64,000 nt of DNA from Trema orientale (taxonomy: Eukaryota; Streptophyta; Magnoliopsida; Rosales; Cannabaceae). The stretch is from assembly GCA_002914845.1 (NCBI GenBank), contig JXTC01000092.1, forward strand, positions 805,503 to 869,502, written 5' to 3'. This document shows positions 37,017 through 49,500 of the stretch, piece after piece (position 1 is the first letter of the stretch; each line of letters begins with the position of its first letter). Both the position numbers and the translations under genes were made by a program. The notes under the pieces are model-generated. The model did not search any database and was not told where the DNA came from. It saw only the letters and a program-made list of their open reading frames with translations.

Positions 37017-37467
37017 TGCAGTTTGATTGAAAATCACATTATATTTGTATATATATTTATCCTTGCTACTTCATATGACAGTACAATATGATTAAAATCT
37101 ATTTACAACATGATCTGGGTAGAAGTAGAAAGTAAGTTATTTATTCTAACAAATAATATCTCCAAAAATGAAAAAAAACCCTATGTTTTTCTCAACAACA
37201 ATTGACTTTATATTAAACAAATATGAATCCAAATGAGATTATTAAACAATTTACAACTATGATCCACTCTGTAGTTATTTATCGGCTCAAATTTTTAAGT
37301 AATTTTTTCTTCTAGGAACATTATGTAGATGTTGAGAAAAAATTTGATGATTGAAGTAATGTTAATCCAAATTAATAAATCCTTAAACAATCAGTAGCTA
37401 TAGTATGTTGGTTTAAAAAAAATTATCAATTCTAATAATAAACAGTATTTGATTTGATAAATAAACT
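36111..37467. other. intergenic, no gene seen
   Basis: AT-rich spacer with a (CT)n run at about 36792-36818 and the trinucleotide array described separately. No open frame of interest. Confidence 0.5.
36943..37013. repeat. compound (ACT)n(AAT)n microsatellite
   Basis: About 8 ACT triplets, one interrupted by ACG, run directly into about 15 AAT triplets. A good candidate for length polymorphism. Confidence 0.92.
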
Positions 37468-37472
37468 ATTAT

Positions 37473-40400
37473 TGTCACGACAGGAAATCCAAAATTGTGA
37501 CTTTTAGTAATTTTATGTGAAAATATAATAAAATATTAATTTTAAAAAATTTAGAAGAAATCAAGTATTAGATAATCTCGTTTTGGTCCTCAAATCCTTA
37601 TAAATTCCATAAACATTAAAACTTTTATTAGTTTTAATTACTTAAGAAAAATACGCATTAAAGTTTAAAAAAATTTTCCAATTATCTCATTTGAAAACTT
37701 GTTGAGATATCATAAACTTTAGCAAATTGAGTTCAACTAAATTCTTTAGTACAATGCCCAAAATAGGTTATATAAAATCACTTGCAATTTGTAATTTCAA
37801 GTTCTCAATTTAATATCAAAACCATCCTCATACATCCACTTAGTAAGTTTATAGATCTTGGCTAAATAATTAAATAAGGAAAGAAAGTTAACGGAGTCTA
37901 GACACCCACCAAGGATTAAGAGCATAATGACATACACAAGCTGCACAGCTTGTCTATCCATCAAGACGACTATCTCAAATAGTCAAATACCTGAAAGTGG
38001 GAAAAGTAGGGGGGGTGAGCATTCACATGCTCAGTAGTAATTCAATTACCTCTTTGAATGGATGCAATTTTTACCAAATCTGCATGGTTAATACCTTTTC
38101 CAAAATCTATTTATAAACTATTGGTATCTAAAATAATCATATATTCAAAACCAAATCGACATAGTTGTATATATCATAAATCAACTAAGTATATGAGTGA
38201 GCTCTTATCCTCCTATCACGGTCCTGTAATACCTCTGTACCAGAGGTACCTAGCATCCTGACACTACCCGTAGGTACATCAGCCAAAAACCTGTGCAGGG
38301 GTCTAGATCTCTCACCTAGTGCTGCAGTAACTTGACCCAACTTCCAGTCTTCCAGTAGAAACCAAAACTTCTCCTTTATGATACTATTTCATACAAAAAC
38401 TGACAAAAAGGTGAAACTAACTCCCATTTTCTCTCTTCATAAATAGAAATAAATAGGGCACAAAAAGGTCTTACCTCTTCAGTTACGACACCACCTTGGA
38501 CAAGATATCGCAACGCAGAAATTGGATACCCCATCATAACCATCTCCACACATAAAGCCCCAGCAAGACAAAAGATCATTCGCAGAAAGAGATAGGTTTT
38601 GAGACAAAACATGTAGCAAATAAATTTCAGGAACTGTAATGAAAAAGGAATTAGTCAGGTCGCCACTCGTAAAATTCAAAGTCATCTTGATAAAATGGAT
38701 GCAAAAACAATCCGACAATGATTCCAACTGCACCAAAAGCCGAACAATAACCATGTTATCCCTACAACTTTGAAATCTCTAATGTTAATCATCAGATTTC
38801 AGCTGTTTGAGAAAATAAAATTGTGGTAAAGAAATGGAAACAAGATTTACCTGATCTTCAAATACAAAATTGATTTAGCATTTGACATAAAGAAATCGAA
38901 ATAGTTAGCACTATCTTATTTCCACGAAAAAATTGTTTTGGATAACTAAATACGAATATTAAGCAACAAATTATCTAAAATTCTCAAAATGGTGCGGCAT
39001 TGCGGCCAAGCAGTTCTCGAGTCAAACTTATTCGGAAACTTAAAGTATTTTGGATGAGTTATAACTGGGGTATTCCTTAAGTCTAGCTTAGGTGTTGGTT
39101 TAACTCCAAGAATCAATCATTCATGGCTGCAGTCCAATATAACTTCAGGGTTCTCATTTACCTCTTTAATAATTGAGTCCTACATAGCCATAGTAATGTG
39201 TATATGTAATTGTATATATATACATATAACAATGGATATACAAGTAAAACGGAGAAGGAAATGTTAGTGATTGAATAGCTTAATTCTACAAAGCTTTAAT
39301 TGATAAACCTGCATTCATTCCGTGTGAAAACCTGTGTTCATACTGTGATACAACTGTAGAACTCAAGTATGTGATCTTATAGTATGTACAACATGTAACC
39401 GTTCACAATAACTATGCGTTCAAAAATCATATCATGCTTTAAAATTCTAAGTTGGCATTATTCTGGGATATACTGTATATGGGCAGCACACCTCTATTTT
39501 ACCCCATAATCACAATATAAAAATATGTATAAAAATTCACATAGTCTAATCCCAGTGTAATCCAACAATTTTCAACAATTTGCCAATCCATCGTAAAATC
39601 ACGATTTTTCATAAATGAGTTTTAATGCATTTATAAATCAAAATAGATATAAAATCAGGATATTGAACCCTTACCTCGAAATGGTAATAATACTAAGCCA
39701 ACGACACTAAAAAGAAACTCCTGTTGGTCACTTGGGTGTTCGAATGACAATTTCCAGATCCCGATAAGTCCACTTGAAAAAGTGACTTTTCCACCGGAGC
39801 CTGAAATAGAGAAACGGAGGTCACCACTGAATTCAGAGCACCCAAAATTATTAGGTTAGATACATACCTTGTCAAAAACGGGTCCTGGTACGGGACTAGT
39901 CCGTGGCACGCAAAACGGTGCAATTTACGAACCTCGAAATTTTGATTTTCGTGCCACTTCGAAATATAGTCATATTTTATATCAAAATTCATCTCACGAC
40001 CTCATTGAGTCCAAATTCGAAGTCAGAACTCAGTTTCGAGTTCCCGATTATTAATTAGACTCAAAAATCCAAAAATTACATAAATACCAATTTTCAAAGG
40101 ATTTTTAGAAAAGTACCAATATTTCTGGTTATTTATAAATATACCAATTCCTAAAGCATTTTCATATTCACAGCCCAAGGCCCATTTTCAAGGTTTAACA
40201 AACTTCCGGCCCAATTCTTATAAGTTTACAAAAATACCACTATTCGAAAATATTTAGAAAAATGTTACTTTTTTCTATTTAAAAGTTACTGCACTTCTGG
40301 ATACGTTTTTACTTTTACTAACGGTAATTATTCATAATTTTTAATCCTCTTTCACCTCATATTTTTATCTCGGACAAATAAATTTCTTAACCGAAATAAT

Positions 40401-40931
40401 TATGTAAATATTACTTTTTACAAAGTTGGTAAAAACGGTAAAAGTGGTAAAAATCTTACCGGAGGCGAATTTCATCGAGCAATCACTTGAAGGTGGTTGA
40501 CGACAACGAGGGAAGCTCCCACGTGTCAGCGATGATGCGAGACGGCATTAGATGGCAGAGCTGTCGCCAGAAAACCGCGCCAGAGGTGGTAAATTCGGAG
40601 GAGTCAATCTCGGCCATCGTAGCTCCATTTCCTATGTGGCTGGTCGGGTTTTGCTTGTCTTCTTACGATGAACATGGCGGGGGTGCGTCAGGTCAATGGC
40701 GGTGGCATGCAGCGGCAGGAAGCTTCGACAGTTCTAGGCATTTTTGGTGGATTTCGGGGACCTTGCGCGAGGAAGGGAAAATAGAGGTCCTTATATGCAA
40801 ATACGTGATATTGTAGCACCAAATATTTAAATCCAGATATTTTTATTATTTAATTCCAAAAATTAGAAATCACAATTATGCCATTAGGAGTGAAAAGGTC
40901 CAATTTACCCTTTAAGAATTTCAGATTTTAC
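37473..40931. mobile_element. 3.46-kb solo LTR of the long-LTR family
   Basis: It begins TGTCACGACAGG and ends GATTTTACA, with a perfect 5-bp duplication ATTAT at 37468-37472 and 40932-40936. Blocks at 37.98-38.33, 39.36-39.75 and 39.88-40.05 kb match, in the same order, blocks of the copy at 15.40-16.55 kb. The right third is GC-rich (40.46-40.76 kb). It contains a 109-codon plus-strand frame at 40487-40816 that I do not consider a gene. No gag-pol is present. At almost 3.5 kb it is unusually long for an LTR. Confidence 0.8.
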
Positions 40932-40936
40932 AATTA

Positions 40937-42702
40937 TTCACCCACTTGGCCATTGAGAGATTAAAGGGAAGCGTTTCTTGAAACTTTGATTATGCAACTT
41001 ATTAAGCTATTAGGTATTTAATAAATTGACAGAAATTCACACCACCAAATACCCACTTCAATAAGACAAGAGCCGTAGACATGAAACTAATATAAATAAC
41101 AATATTTTTTATCAATTTTTTTCCCTTAAAAATCATTCTACCAACTTATTCCAACGTAAACCCTAAGAATTAGACTAGAATGGTTATAAATAAATTTAAC
41201 TTGTTATTACAACTCATTTTCAACTTAATCAAAATATACATTCATGGAACAAAAACAAGTCTCTATTGAAAACTTTCTTATAGATACATATGATAGAGAC
41301 TTAAATAGTGATTTTTGTAAAGTCACTATGATAGGCAAAATGAATTTTTATGGATTATGGTTATGTAGAACACACAAATATTAATGGCGATTTTTTTTCC
41401 CCAACAATTCATTAAATAATAGTCAATATTGAATCAAAATCAAACAGTGTAAAAATATTATATCTAACAATTAGTTAAAACAAAAATACGTATGAAAGTT
41501 TAGCCATATATACATATGTATATGTCAATGGAAAGATGATCGCTTCCCTCAGTATTTTGTTTCTTATAATTTTCAGTTTGGACATTTGGATATGCTATTC
41601 TGGAGTAGCTTAATGTTCGAGAAGGATACGCGTAGGGGGAAGCTTTTATTTTTTTATTTATTTTATTAATATTATTATTTTTTGGCTTGAATGAACCAAT
41701 ACATAATTAATCAATCTACTTTTTCTAGAAACCTCTTTTTGCTTGTGGTTATTATCTACTCTCTAAATATTTCTTTGTAGATCTTTTACAACTTGTGGTT
41801 ATTTTTATCACTATATAATAGTCAATTATTACAATCAATATTTACCACACATTATATTATTTGTTTTTAAGTGCTAGACCTAGACGTTTCTGCTAGAGTC
41901 TGAAAAAATCAGCATCATATTCTGTCAATCCAGAATTTGATTTGAGTTGGACATAATTTGGATGACTACTATCCAGTGTGGAATTACCTCAAATTAGTGT
42001 CAACATTGAATGAGACAATAGTTTAACTAGTATCATACTACTGGTTATATATACGTATATATATACACTAGACTTCAGCTTACTGGAATGACTAAGCAGT
42101 AACATTGTTTCGTCTTTCCAACCCACTCTGGAAGATATTTGGCCAATGTGTTCAGTCAGACAAATTCGGAATAATTGAAATCCGTGTAGCCTATAAAATC
42201 ACCAGGCTGGAATATTATTCGTCCAGTAGTCAAACGTATATCCTCCTAGTGAATTTTACGCGGCCCTTGTAGGGATAATGACTGAACGGTCTGAACTAGC
42301 GTTAGAGACCCCAGGTTTAATTTGATCAATACCATGAGATCATCATATCATTCAATCGAATTCCATCTTGTACGTTCAGTTTCAATCATCTGGACTAGGT
42401 AATTAAGCTAGCTAGCTAGGTACAAATATTATGACCCCAGTATGACCAGCCTCCAAATTAAATCGGGCACGTGGACAGCAGGATGAGAGTGACGAAATTT
42501 GACCCCAACAATACCTTATTCTCTTGGATGTTTTAACTCTTTTCTTATTTGGAAAAGAGAAAAACTCATCAAATATTAAGCTTTGAAGTTTACAAATATG
42601 GCATCAGAAACTGGTTATCGAGCTTTGAGCTTCGAGGTTTGGAAGATGTTGTTACTTTGATATGAAAACTATTGGATGTGTCTCTTGTCCTTTTGTATCC
42701 AA
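40937..42702. other. intergenic, no gene seen
   Basis: AT-rich spacer; the part from about 41890 to 42500 is of more balanced composition but holds no frame or repeat I can identify. Confidence 0.5.
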
Positions 42703-43031
42703 CACTACAAAAAAAATCACATTTAATTACAAGCTTTGTGGTGACAACAAATTTTTTTGTGACTAAAAGCTAGTGACATTTAGTCACAATAAATAATTTT
42801 TTGCAACTAAAAGATGATATTTAGTTACAAATTATTACTAATGTCTTTTAAATTACAACTTTTTATTTATAGTTATGAAATCTATTGTGGCTAAAAATAT
42901 ATTTAGTTATAATAAATTGTCCTTTTTATCATTAAAATTTTTAGGCACAGACTTTTTAATCACGACATATAGATAATGTCATCTTTTTAGTCACGGTTTT
43001 GTTGTCATTAAAAGTAAAATTTTTTGTAATG
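42703..43031. mobile_element. CACTA-like MITE
   Basis: The left end is CACTACAAAAAAAATCAC. The reverse complement of the right end is CATTACAAAAAATTTTAC. The interior repeats 'ttagtcac' and 'gtgactaaa' words on both strands. A CACTACAAnAAA start is the hallmark of CACTA (En/Spm) transposons, and this inner 'TTAGTCAC' pattern is common in their short derivatives. At 329 bp it is non-autonomous. The 3-bp duplication is ambiguous. It lies about 500 bp beyond the stop codon of the ABCG gene. Confidence 0.75.
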
Positions 43032-43386
43032 CCAAGAGGAGAATGGTGTTACGTACTCGCGCCCTAGCTCAGCATGCTTTGGCTAACGGGAGTTTTCGAG
43101 GGCTGTTATTAATTTGATATATATATATATATATGCAATTCCTATTTGTATTTCTCCAAAATGTTGTGATCAGTAACCTTGCAATTTCATTCAAGTTCTC
43201 TTTCAGAGAAAAAGAAAAGAATAAGAGGGGTTTGGGAAAACCATATATAATTGCGTCACCCTCTAATTTGTCAATGTTGACACATCTCTTATGATCGTCT
43301 AAAATTTTTGAGATAATTAGTTTTAAAAACATGAGTGGATAGGTATTCTCCACATGGCTAAATTTGTCAACCATTTTACACATAGG

Positions 43387-43392
43387 TTTATT
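43387..43392 (-). terminator. candidate poly(A) signal of the ABCG gene
   Basis: AATAAA on the minus strand, about 145 bp after the stop codon, a usual 3' UTR distance in plants. Confidence 0.4.
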
Positions 43393-43535
43393 TTTTACAT
43401 AGTCATATTTGCTACTACTGCACTTCTCTTTGTCCCTAATGACTATTTTTTAATACTGCAATTACTAGCACAACAATTTCAAGGGTCAAAGGCCAAGCAG
43501 AGCAGCACGATTCAGATCAAGGATTCCTCGCACGC

Positions 43536-46500
43536 CTACCACATATCTACCGCTTTCTTCTCTCCATGCGATGGGGTAGCCATAGGATTCTCCATGATCT
43601 GTATCTTGGGTCGTGCCGCAGTCGCGAAAACTGCGACGATAGTCTTGAAATTCTCAGCGGTCTTAATGATCACCAAGAACAGAATCCTATAAAGAACCAC
43701 CATTCCCAACAACACAGCCAAATCAACCCACTTCGAATAGCTCATCTCAACCTGCCATTCATTCCTCAGAATTTCTTCCCCGCTAATCTCGTGTGTCCTT
43801 CCAAGTGCCTCGCCAGGATACACCATGCCTTCGAACTCGTTCTTGAACAATCCTTGGTAAGCATACCTGTGGAAAGAAATATAGTACAAAGGGTACCTCC
43901 AAAAGAGTTGGGGAAGATCTCTTGGCAAGCGGAAAAATCCGCCGCCCAAGATCATGACGCCTTGGATCCCGGCGCCAGTGATGATCCCCATGAGGAAGTT
44001 GGGAACGAGGCCCGCGACGATCATCATTAGGCTCTCGACAAGCATCATGCAGGCGTAGAGAACAATGACAAAGTAAATAAAGTGTTCGTATCCGTGGCGG
44101 AGCCCCGGGAGAAAGTAAGCCAAAGCTCCCGGGACGAGTGCAATCATGATGAGGTATGGCTGGGCAGAAAGCGTGTTACCGACCACAAACGATGTTGCGC
44201 TGTAGTGCCCGTTTAGCCTTTCGCGTCCAAATACCTGGATTTGTTATCACATAGAAATGGATTAATGATGGAGGATGTATTTGGTGCATGTTCTAACAAG
44301 AGTCACAAATCACCAATTATATTAGCTATGTTTGGTTGAGAGGAAAGAAAATAGGAGGGAAAGAAAATGTATAGAATAGAAAGAAAAGTGTCTTTTTTTT
44401 CGTTGTTATTTGGTATGTAGGGAGGAAAGAAAATTAAATTATTTTAAAATGACTACTTTGCCTATTATTCAAATTTTAAAATTAATGTATAAAGTTATTT
44501 TGGTAAATTAACTTTCATACATTAATAAAAACTTTTCCTTTCTCTTTTCTTCTCATTTTTGGGAGGAAATTTTTTGTGTGGGGTCTATTTTTTTTTTCCC
44601 CCTTTTTTCTTTCTCCTTTTCTCTTCTCTTCTCTTTTTTCTCCTACCAAACAACTCAACTTTTTTGTTTCCATCCACTTTTCTCTCAAATTTTTTCCTTC
44701 CTCTCCCTTTTCCTTCCTACCAAACATAGCCTAAATGACATTTGATTTTTCCAAGTGTACTTTGCGTTTATGTGGTAATATGTGTAAATTCTATCATGAA
44801 GAACTCCACATATGTAAAAGCGTCAAAAAAAAAAAAAAAGTATACCTTCATGTCTTCCACAAAGGAAGGGAATCCACCGATAGTCATGAAAGTCAAGAAT
44901 GAGGCTACAAACATGATAAGTGAACTTCTTGCCTGATACAATGAGAAAGGCACAAAGAATATCATTAGTTATATTAAGACGTGTCGAGTACAGTCGCGTC
45001 TGTTCAAACCATTTATCAGTATAGAGATCATATGAATTTCATATTAAGACCAATTCCACCCACTAATCAACAATTAATGGTGAATGCAGTCATGACTACA
45101 TCCTCATCAGATACAAAAGAAAAGGTTCAAATCATTATCTTTTTTTGATGAACTAAATTTGATCATGAACACAATATCTCTCTCTTTAATTTACTCATTA
45201 CTGATCGGTACCTGAATTGAGCCGTTAGTATACCCAATATTGGTATAGATAGTGCCTAGCCCAATGGACAGTACAACATAGATAGCTAAGCGGAACCAGT
45301 AGTAGCCTAGATCTCGATACATATTTATGAATGATCTCCTCGTAAGAACAAGACACTGAGTAAGGAATCCAGCATGGCTTCTTTGTTTCTCCAATGCTCC
45401 ACAATTACCCTGAGGTTCAAGAATGCCATTTTCAGGAGCTGTTAAGTTATAGTTATAGTAGTTGCCACCTTGCTATGGTTAGCCTGCTCTCCTAGTTACC
45501 TGTTTAGTACTGCATATTTCTGTTACTTGTCTTTGAACTTGCTGGTAACTTTCAGAAGCTTTGTAAGACTTTACAAGAGTATCTATTGCTTCTTCCGTCC
45601 GTACTGGTAAGCCTTGCTCAATATCCTGTAAAGATTATCAAAATTAATTTTTTTTTTACAAGTAACTAGTAATTTTCTAAGGATTGTTATAAGGTGACTA
45701 TCAATATTTCTTATTTGAAGAACATACATAACGAATTTATTGCACGATCGATAAATCCTTGTCTATGAAAAATTGAATTACCTGCACTTGATCAAAATCC
45801 TTGTTTATGGTTTTTAGGAAGTGATCGGATGGATTTTGGTGAGTCGGACAGGGAAAACCACTCCTGGTGAAAAACTGTGCAAACAATCCAATCAAAAGCG
45901 TAGGAGTTAATTATTTAAAATTAAACAAAACTGATATAAATTTTTATTAATTCATAAAGTTATTACACGAAAGTTTTGTATCTTACTTAAAAGGAATGTA
46001 ATTAAGATAAAATTCTCAAATTACGAGAAATTAATTTTAATTGAGAAAATAATGCTCAACATTATGAAAGTCTATGCCGAAAGATAAAAGAAACAAAAAA
46101 AAAAAAAGAAAAAAAAAACATAAATGACGTGGCACATCAGAGAGCAGGTAATAATAATCATATTAACCGCTATGCATTTAAGTTATTTTTTGAAGATAAT
46201 TTGTCAAATATAGAACAAGCATATTATATATACACGCATATGTGTATTATTAGTATTATTTTTATGAACTCTCAGTACTCAGTTGGCTTCAACTTAATCA
46301 GCAGTCAGTAACTGGTCCATAGTCCTTACCTCGTCCGCCGCAGAAGCCGGACCAAAGTATACAGTTTTGCCAGCGGAAAGAAGGCAAAGACTATCAAAGA
46401 GCTGAAACACTTCGGAGCTCGGCTGATGAATTGAAGCCACTACGGTTCTCCTTCTACCGGCTCCGCCGCCCCTCCGACTCTGAACATCCAAGTCCGCAAT

Positions 46501-49500
46501 TCTGCTCATGACGTAGTAAGAAGCGGCGCTGTCGAGCCCGCTCGTCGGCTCGTCGAGGAAGAGAAGCTTCGGCCGCGTCAGGATCTCTATGCAGATGCTG
46601 ACTCTCCTCTTCTGCCCCCCGCTGAGGCCCTTGCTCCCCGCCCCTAAGCCGGTGCCGCCGATGCGAGTGTTGACGGCGTCCGCCAGGCCCATCTCTCGTA
46701 TCGTCAACTCCGCCCGCTCCTTCTTCTCCGCCACCGTCATGGAGTCCGGCAGCTGCAGCTGAGCTGAGTAGTGAACGGCTTCTCTTACCGTTAAGGTCGT
46801 CATCAGAGCGTCATCTTGTGTTACGTATGCCTGTGTGGATTATTCAAGCATGAGTCCAATATTAATTAACGAAGAAAAATCTATGCATGGTAAAAAGTGG
46901 GAAAACTGGTCCAACTAATCGAGTAAATAATAGGACTAACAACTGATTGAACACTGAATAATTTATAATTTATAAATCTATACTTTGAGGGGGATTTTAA
47001 ACTACTGCATATTATTTGAAAACGGGACTACCATACTTTTCTTTTTCTTTGTTTTTTTTTTTCTTTTTTTTTTATAAAAAATTTGGGGAATGAGAATTTG
47101 AATTCAGACCCTCTACGTTGAAAGGAGTGTGATTATCACTACTAGGCTAAACCTGTGACTACAGACTACTATAACTTTTAGAGTAAGTGAATAATTTATG
47201 TGATTGGAATCATATTAATTATAGATTGTTTCTCACATGATTTGTATACAAATTTGGTACGAAATTTGTGCATTGAACATCACTATAAAGTTTCTTTCGA
47301 AGGATATTTACTTTTTATTTAAAAGGATAAACGGCTAGAGTGTTATTATGATGAGGACACTATCTTTTGGTGATATTTGGCGAGTTCAAATGGTTAAATT
47401 GCCAAAAAATAAAATTAATAAGGAAAAAATGAATAAAGTCTAACTAACATATTGTATAATTTTGTGTGGTGAAAATGAAGTTCACTATACCTATGTTAGA
47501 CCACACTTTATGGTTTTATGTATTCATAGATCATTGATTATGGCGTAGAAAACAATCAACTTTGTTAGCTTTCAAATATTTTAATAAACACACAATACAT
47601 ACCGATGTTCCATAAGCCAGAGTCCGTTTTTGTCCATTTATCAAAATATCCCCGCTTTGCCTTGTCTTCGAACTCAATCTTCCTGCAAATAGATTATCGT
47701 GGTTAAAGTCTTTTAACTCTTAATCGTGTCCTGATAAAGAAAAAGGCTTTCTAAATATTACTAATTGAAGTAAGAAAAAGGAAACCTTATTAATTGCAAG
47801 AGAAATTCCGGACACATTTTTTTCTTGTAATAACATATGTGAGGATATAAAGAAAAAAATGTCCATTCATTATGTTCCCTAAGAACTGAGAAGGAAGAAA
47901 ACATTGTCTTTTTTTCTTTGTAGTATGTGGTCCCGGATATATATATGTATGTATATATATATATCCCATTTCATCTGTATTAATTATACGTGCTCTGGTT
48001 TGTCGGTCTTAAGTGACGCTATAACAACCAATATATAAGACGTTTCAGTAATGGTTAGAAGATAACAAAGTCATTGCATTCATTTCCACGTCGTGATGAC
48101 ACTGATATTTTTGTACAAGTATGGCTGGCTGCATCATTCATGGGTTCCAATATTAATTACACATCAAATTGTGAAGAAAAATGCTTACTTTTCAGCCCAA
48201 GACGGTGGAATGTGAGCCCAATTATATGAGTGGTACTAAAGAAACGCCGACTGCAGCTAGGGAGTAAAATCCGCTAGCTACGCAAGATATTGATTGATAG
48301 TATTCAATTTAGTTGATAAGTTAGGAAAAAAAAACAGAGTGAAACTTGATGATTCTCTTTCTCTCTCTCTCATTCCGCTTTTACTAAGATAAGAAGAGAT
48401 TATGACTGAAGGGGAAAAAAGACAAAATCAAGAAAAAGATAAGATTTGACATGTTAGATATCTTCTATGAATTATAGTGTGTGTCATAGAATTGTCCATC
48501 GGTTTAATTAGGTAGAACATTTTTTTGGACGTATCAAGTATCTAGTCATACAGCGAAGCTCTCTTTGATATTTTTTGCTTTTAATATTTATACCTAACAA
48601 TAAAAAAAGAGAAGTTATTTATTTTTCCAATGGAAGATGAGGAGGGATCATATACACTATTAGTAGTTCTTACTTATGTTCTGGGAAAAAAAGATAAAAA
48701 AGTTTCATTTATGATTATTGTTCCAAGAAAAATATCCTTAAAAGGACGGAGCTAGCAATTTAATTCAGCCGAAAAAATATCAACAGTGTCAATTATAAGA
48801 AGTGTCTAACTCAAAATTTGAGAGTATACTTAAAATTTATAAATTCAGGATAACAAATGTCAAGTTTAGAATAAGCAGAGACTAATTTTCAAAAAACAAA
48901 TTTACATTTTATTTAAAAGAAAAATAAAATCTCTGGACTTCAATGTGGCTCTCGACACACGTTTATTTTTTTTAATTTTTTATTTATTTTTATTCTTTTA
49001 TTGTTTTTGAAAGAGCTTCTTGCAAAATCTAGCTCACCAGCTTTGGCCACAAGCGATCTTACGAAAAATAAGCGAAAACTCTTCACTAGCAGGTTTTTGG
49101 GCTTTGATTGAAAAAATAAAAAATAAAAAAAACGCAATATTAAACTCGTGTAGAAAGAATAAAGAAATAATAAAAGTCATGACAAGACGTTATACCGTAT
49201 CGATCTTACAAATTAAACTCGTGTAAAAATTGCATCCGACCTCAAGTAGACGGAAAAGACTTTTATTTGAATAGTCCCAAGTGTCAATCTCGTACTTGCA
49301 ACTTCCAAATCCGGTAAATATTTCTTTTTCTAAATTATGCACATATGTGATATTTATGTGAGAATAATAATATATACATATTTAGTATAGACGCTCATTT
49401 TTATCAGTATTTTCTTTTTATCCTATCGCCATGTATAGCTTTTATCACCGTTTGATCTTGATTTAATGAAAATCATTTAATGGTTATTGGCTAAAAAACA

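Noticed and set aside
40487-40816. 109-codon frame in the GC-rich part of the solo LTR
   Set aside because: Tryptophan- and glycine-rich translation without known motifs, inside an LTR. The open frame follows from base composition.
43566-44030. 154-codon frame on the plus strand opposite ABCG exon 8
   Set aside because: Antisense shadow of a GC-rich coding exon; no domain, no own promoter.
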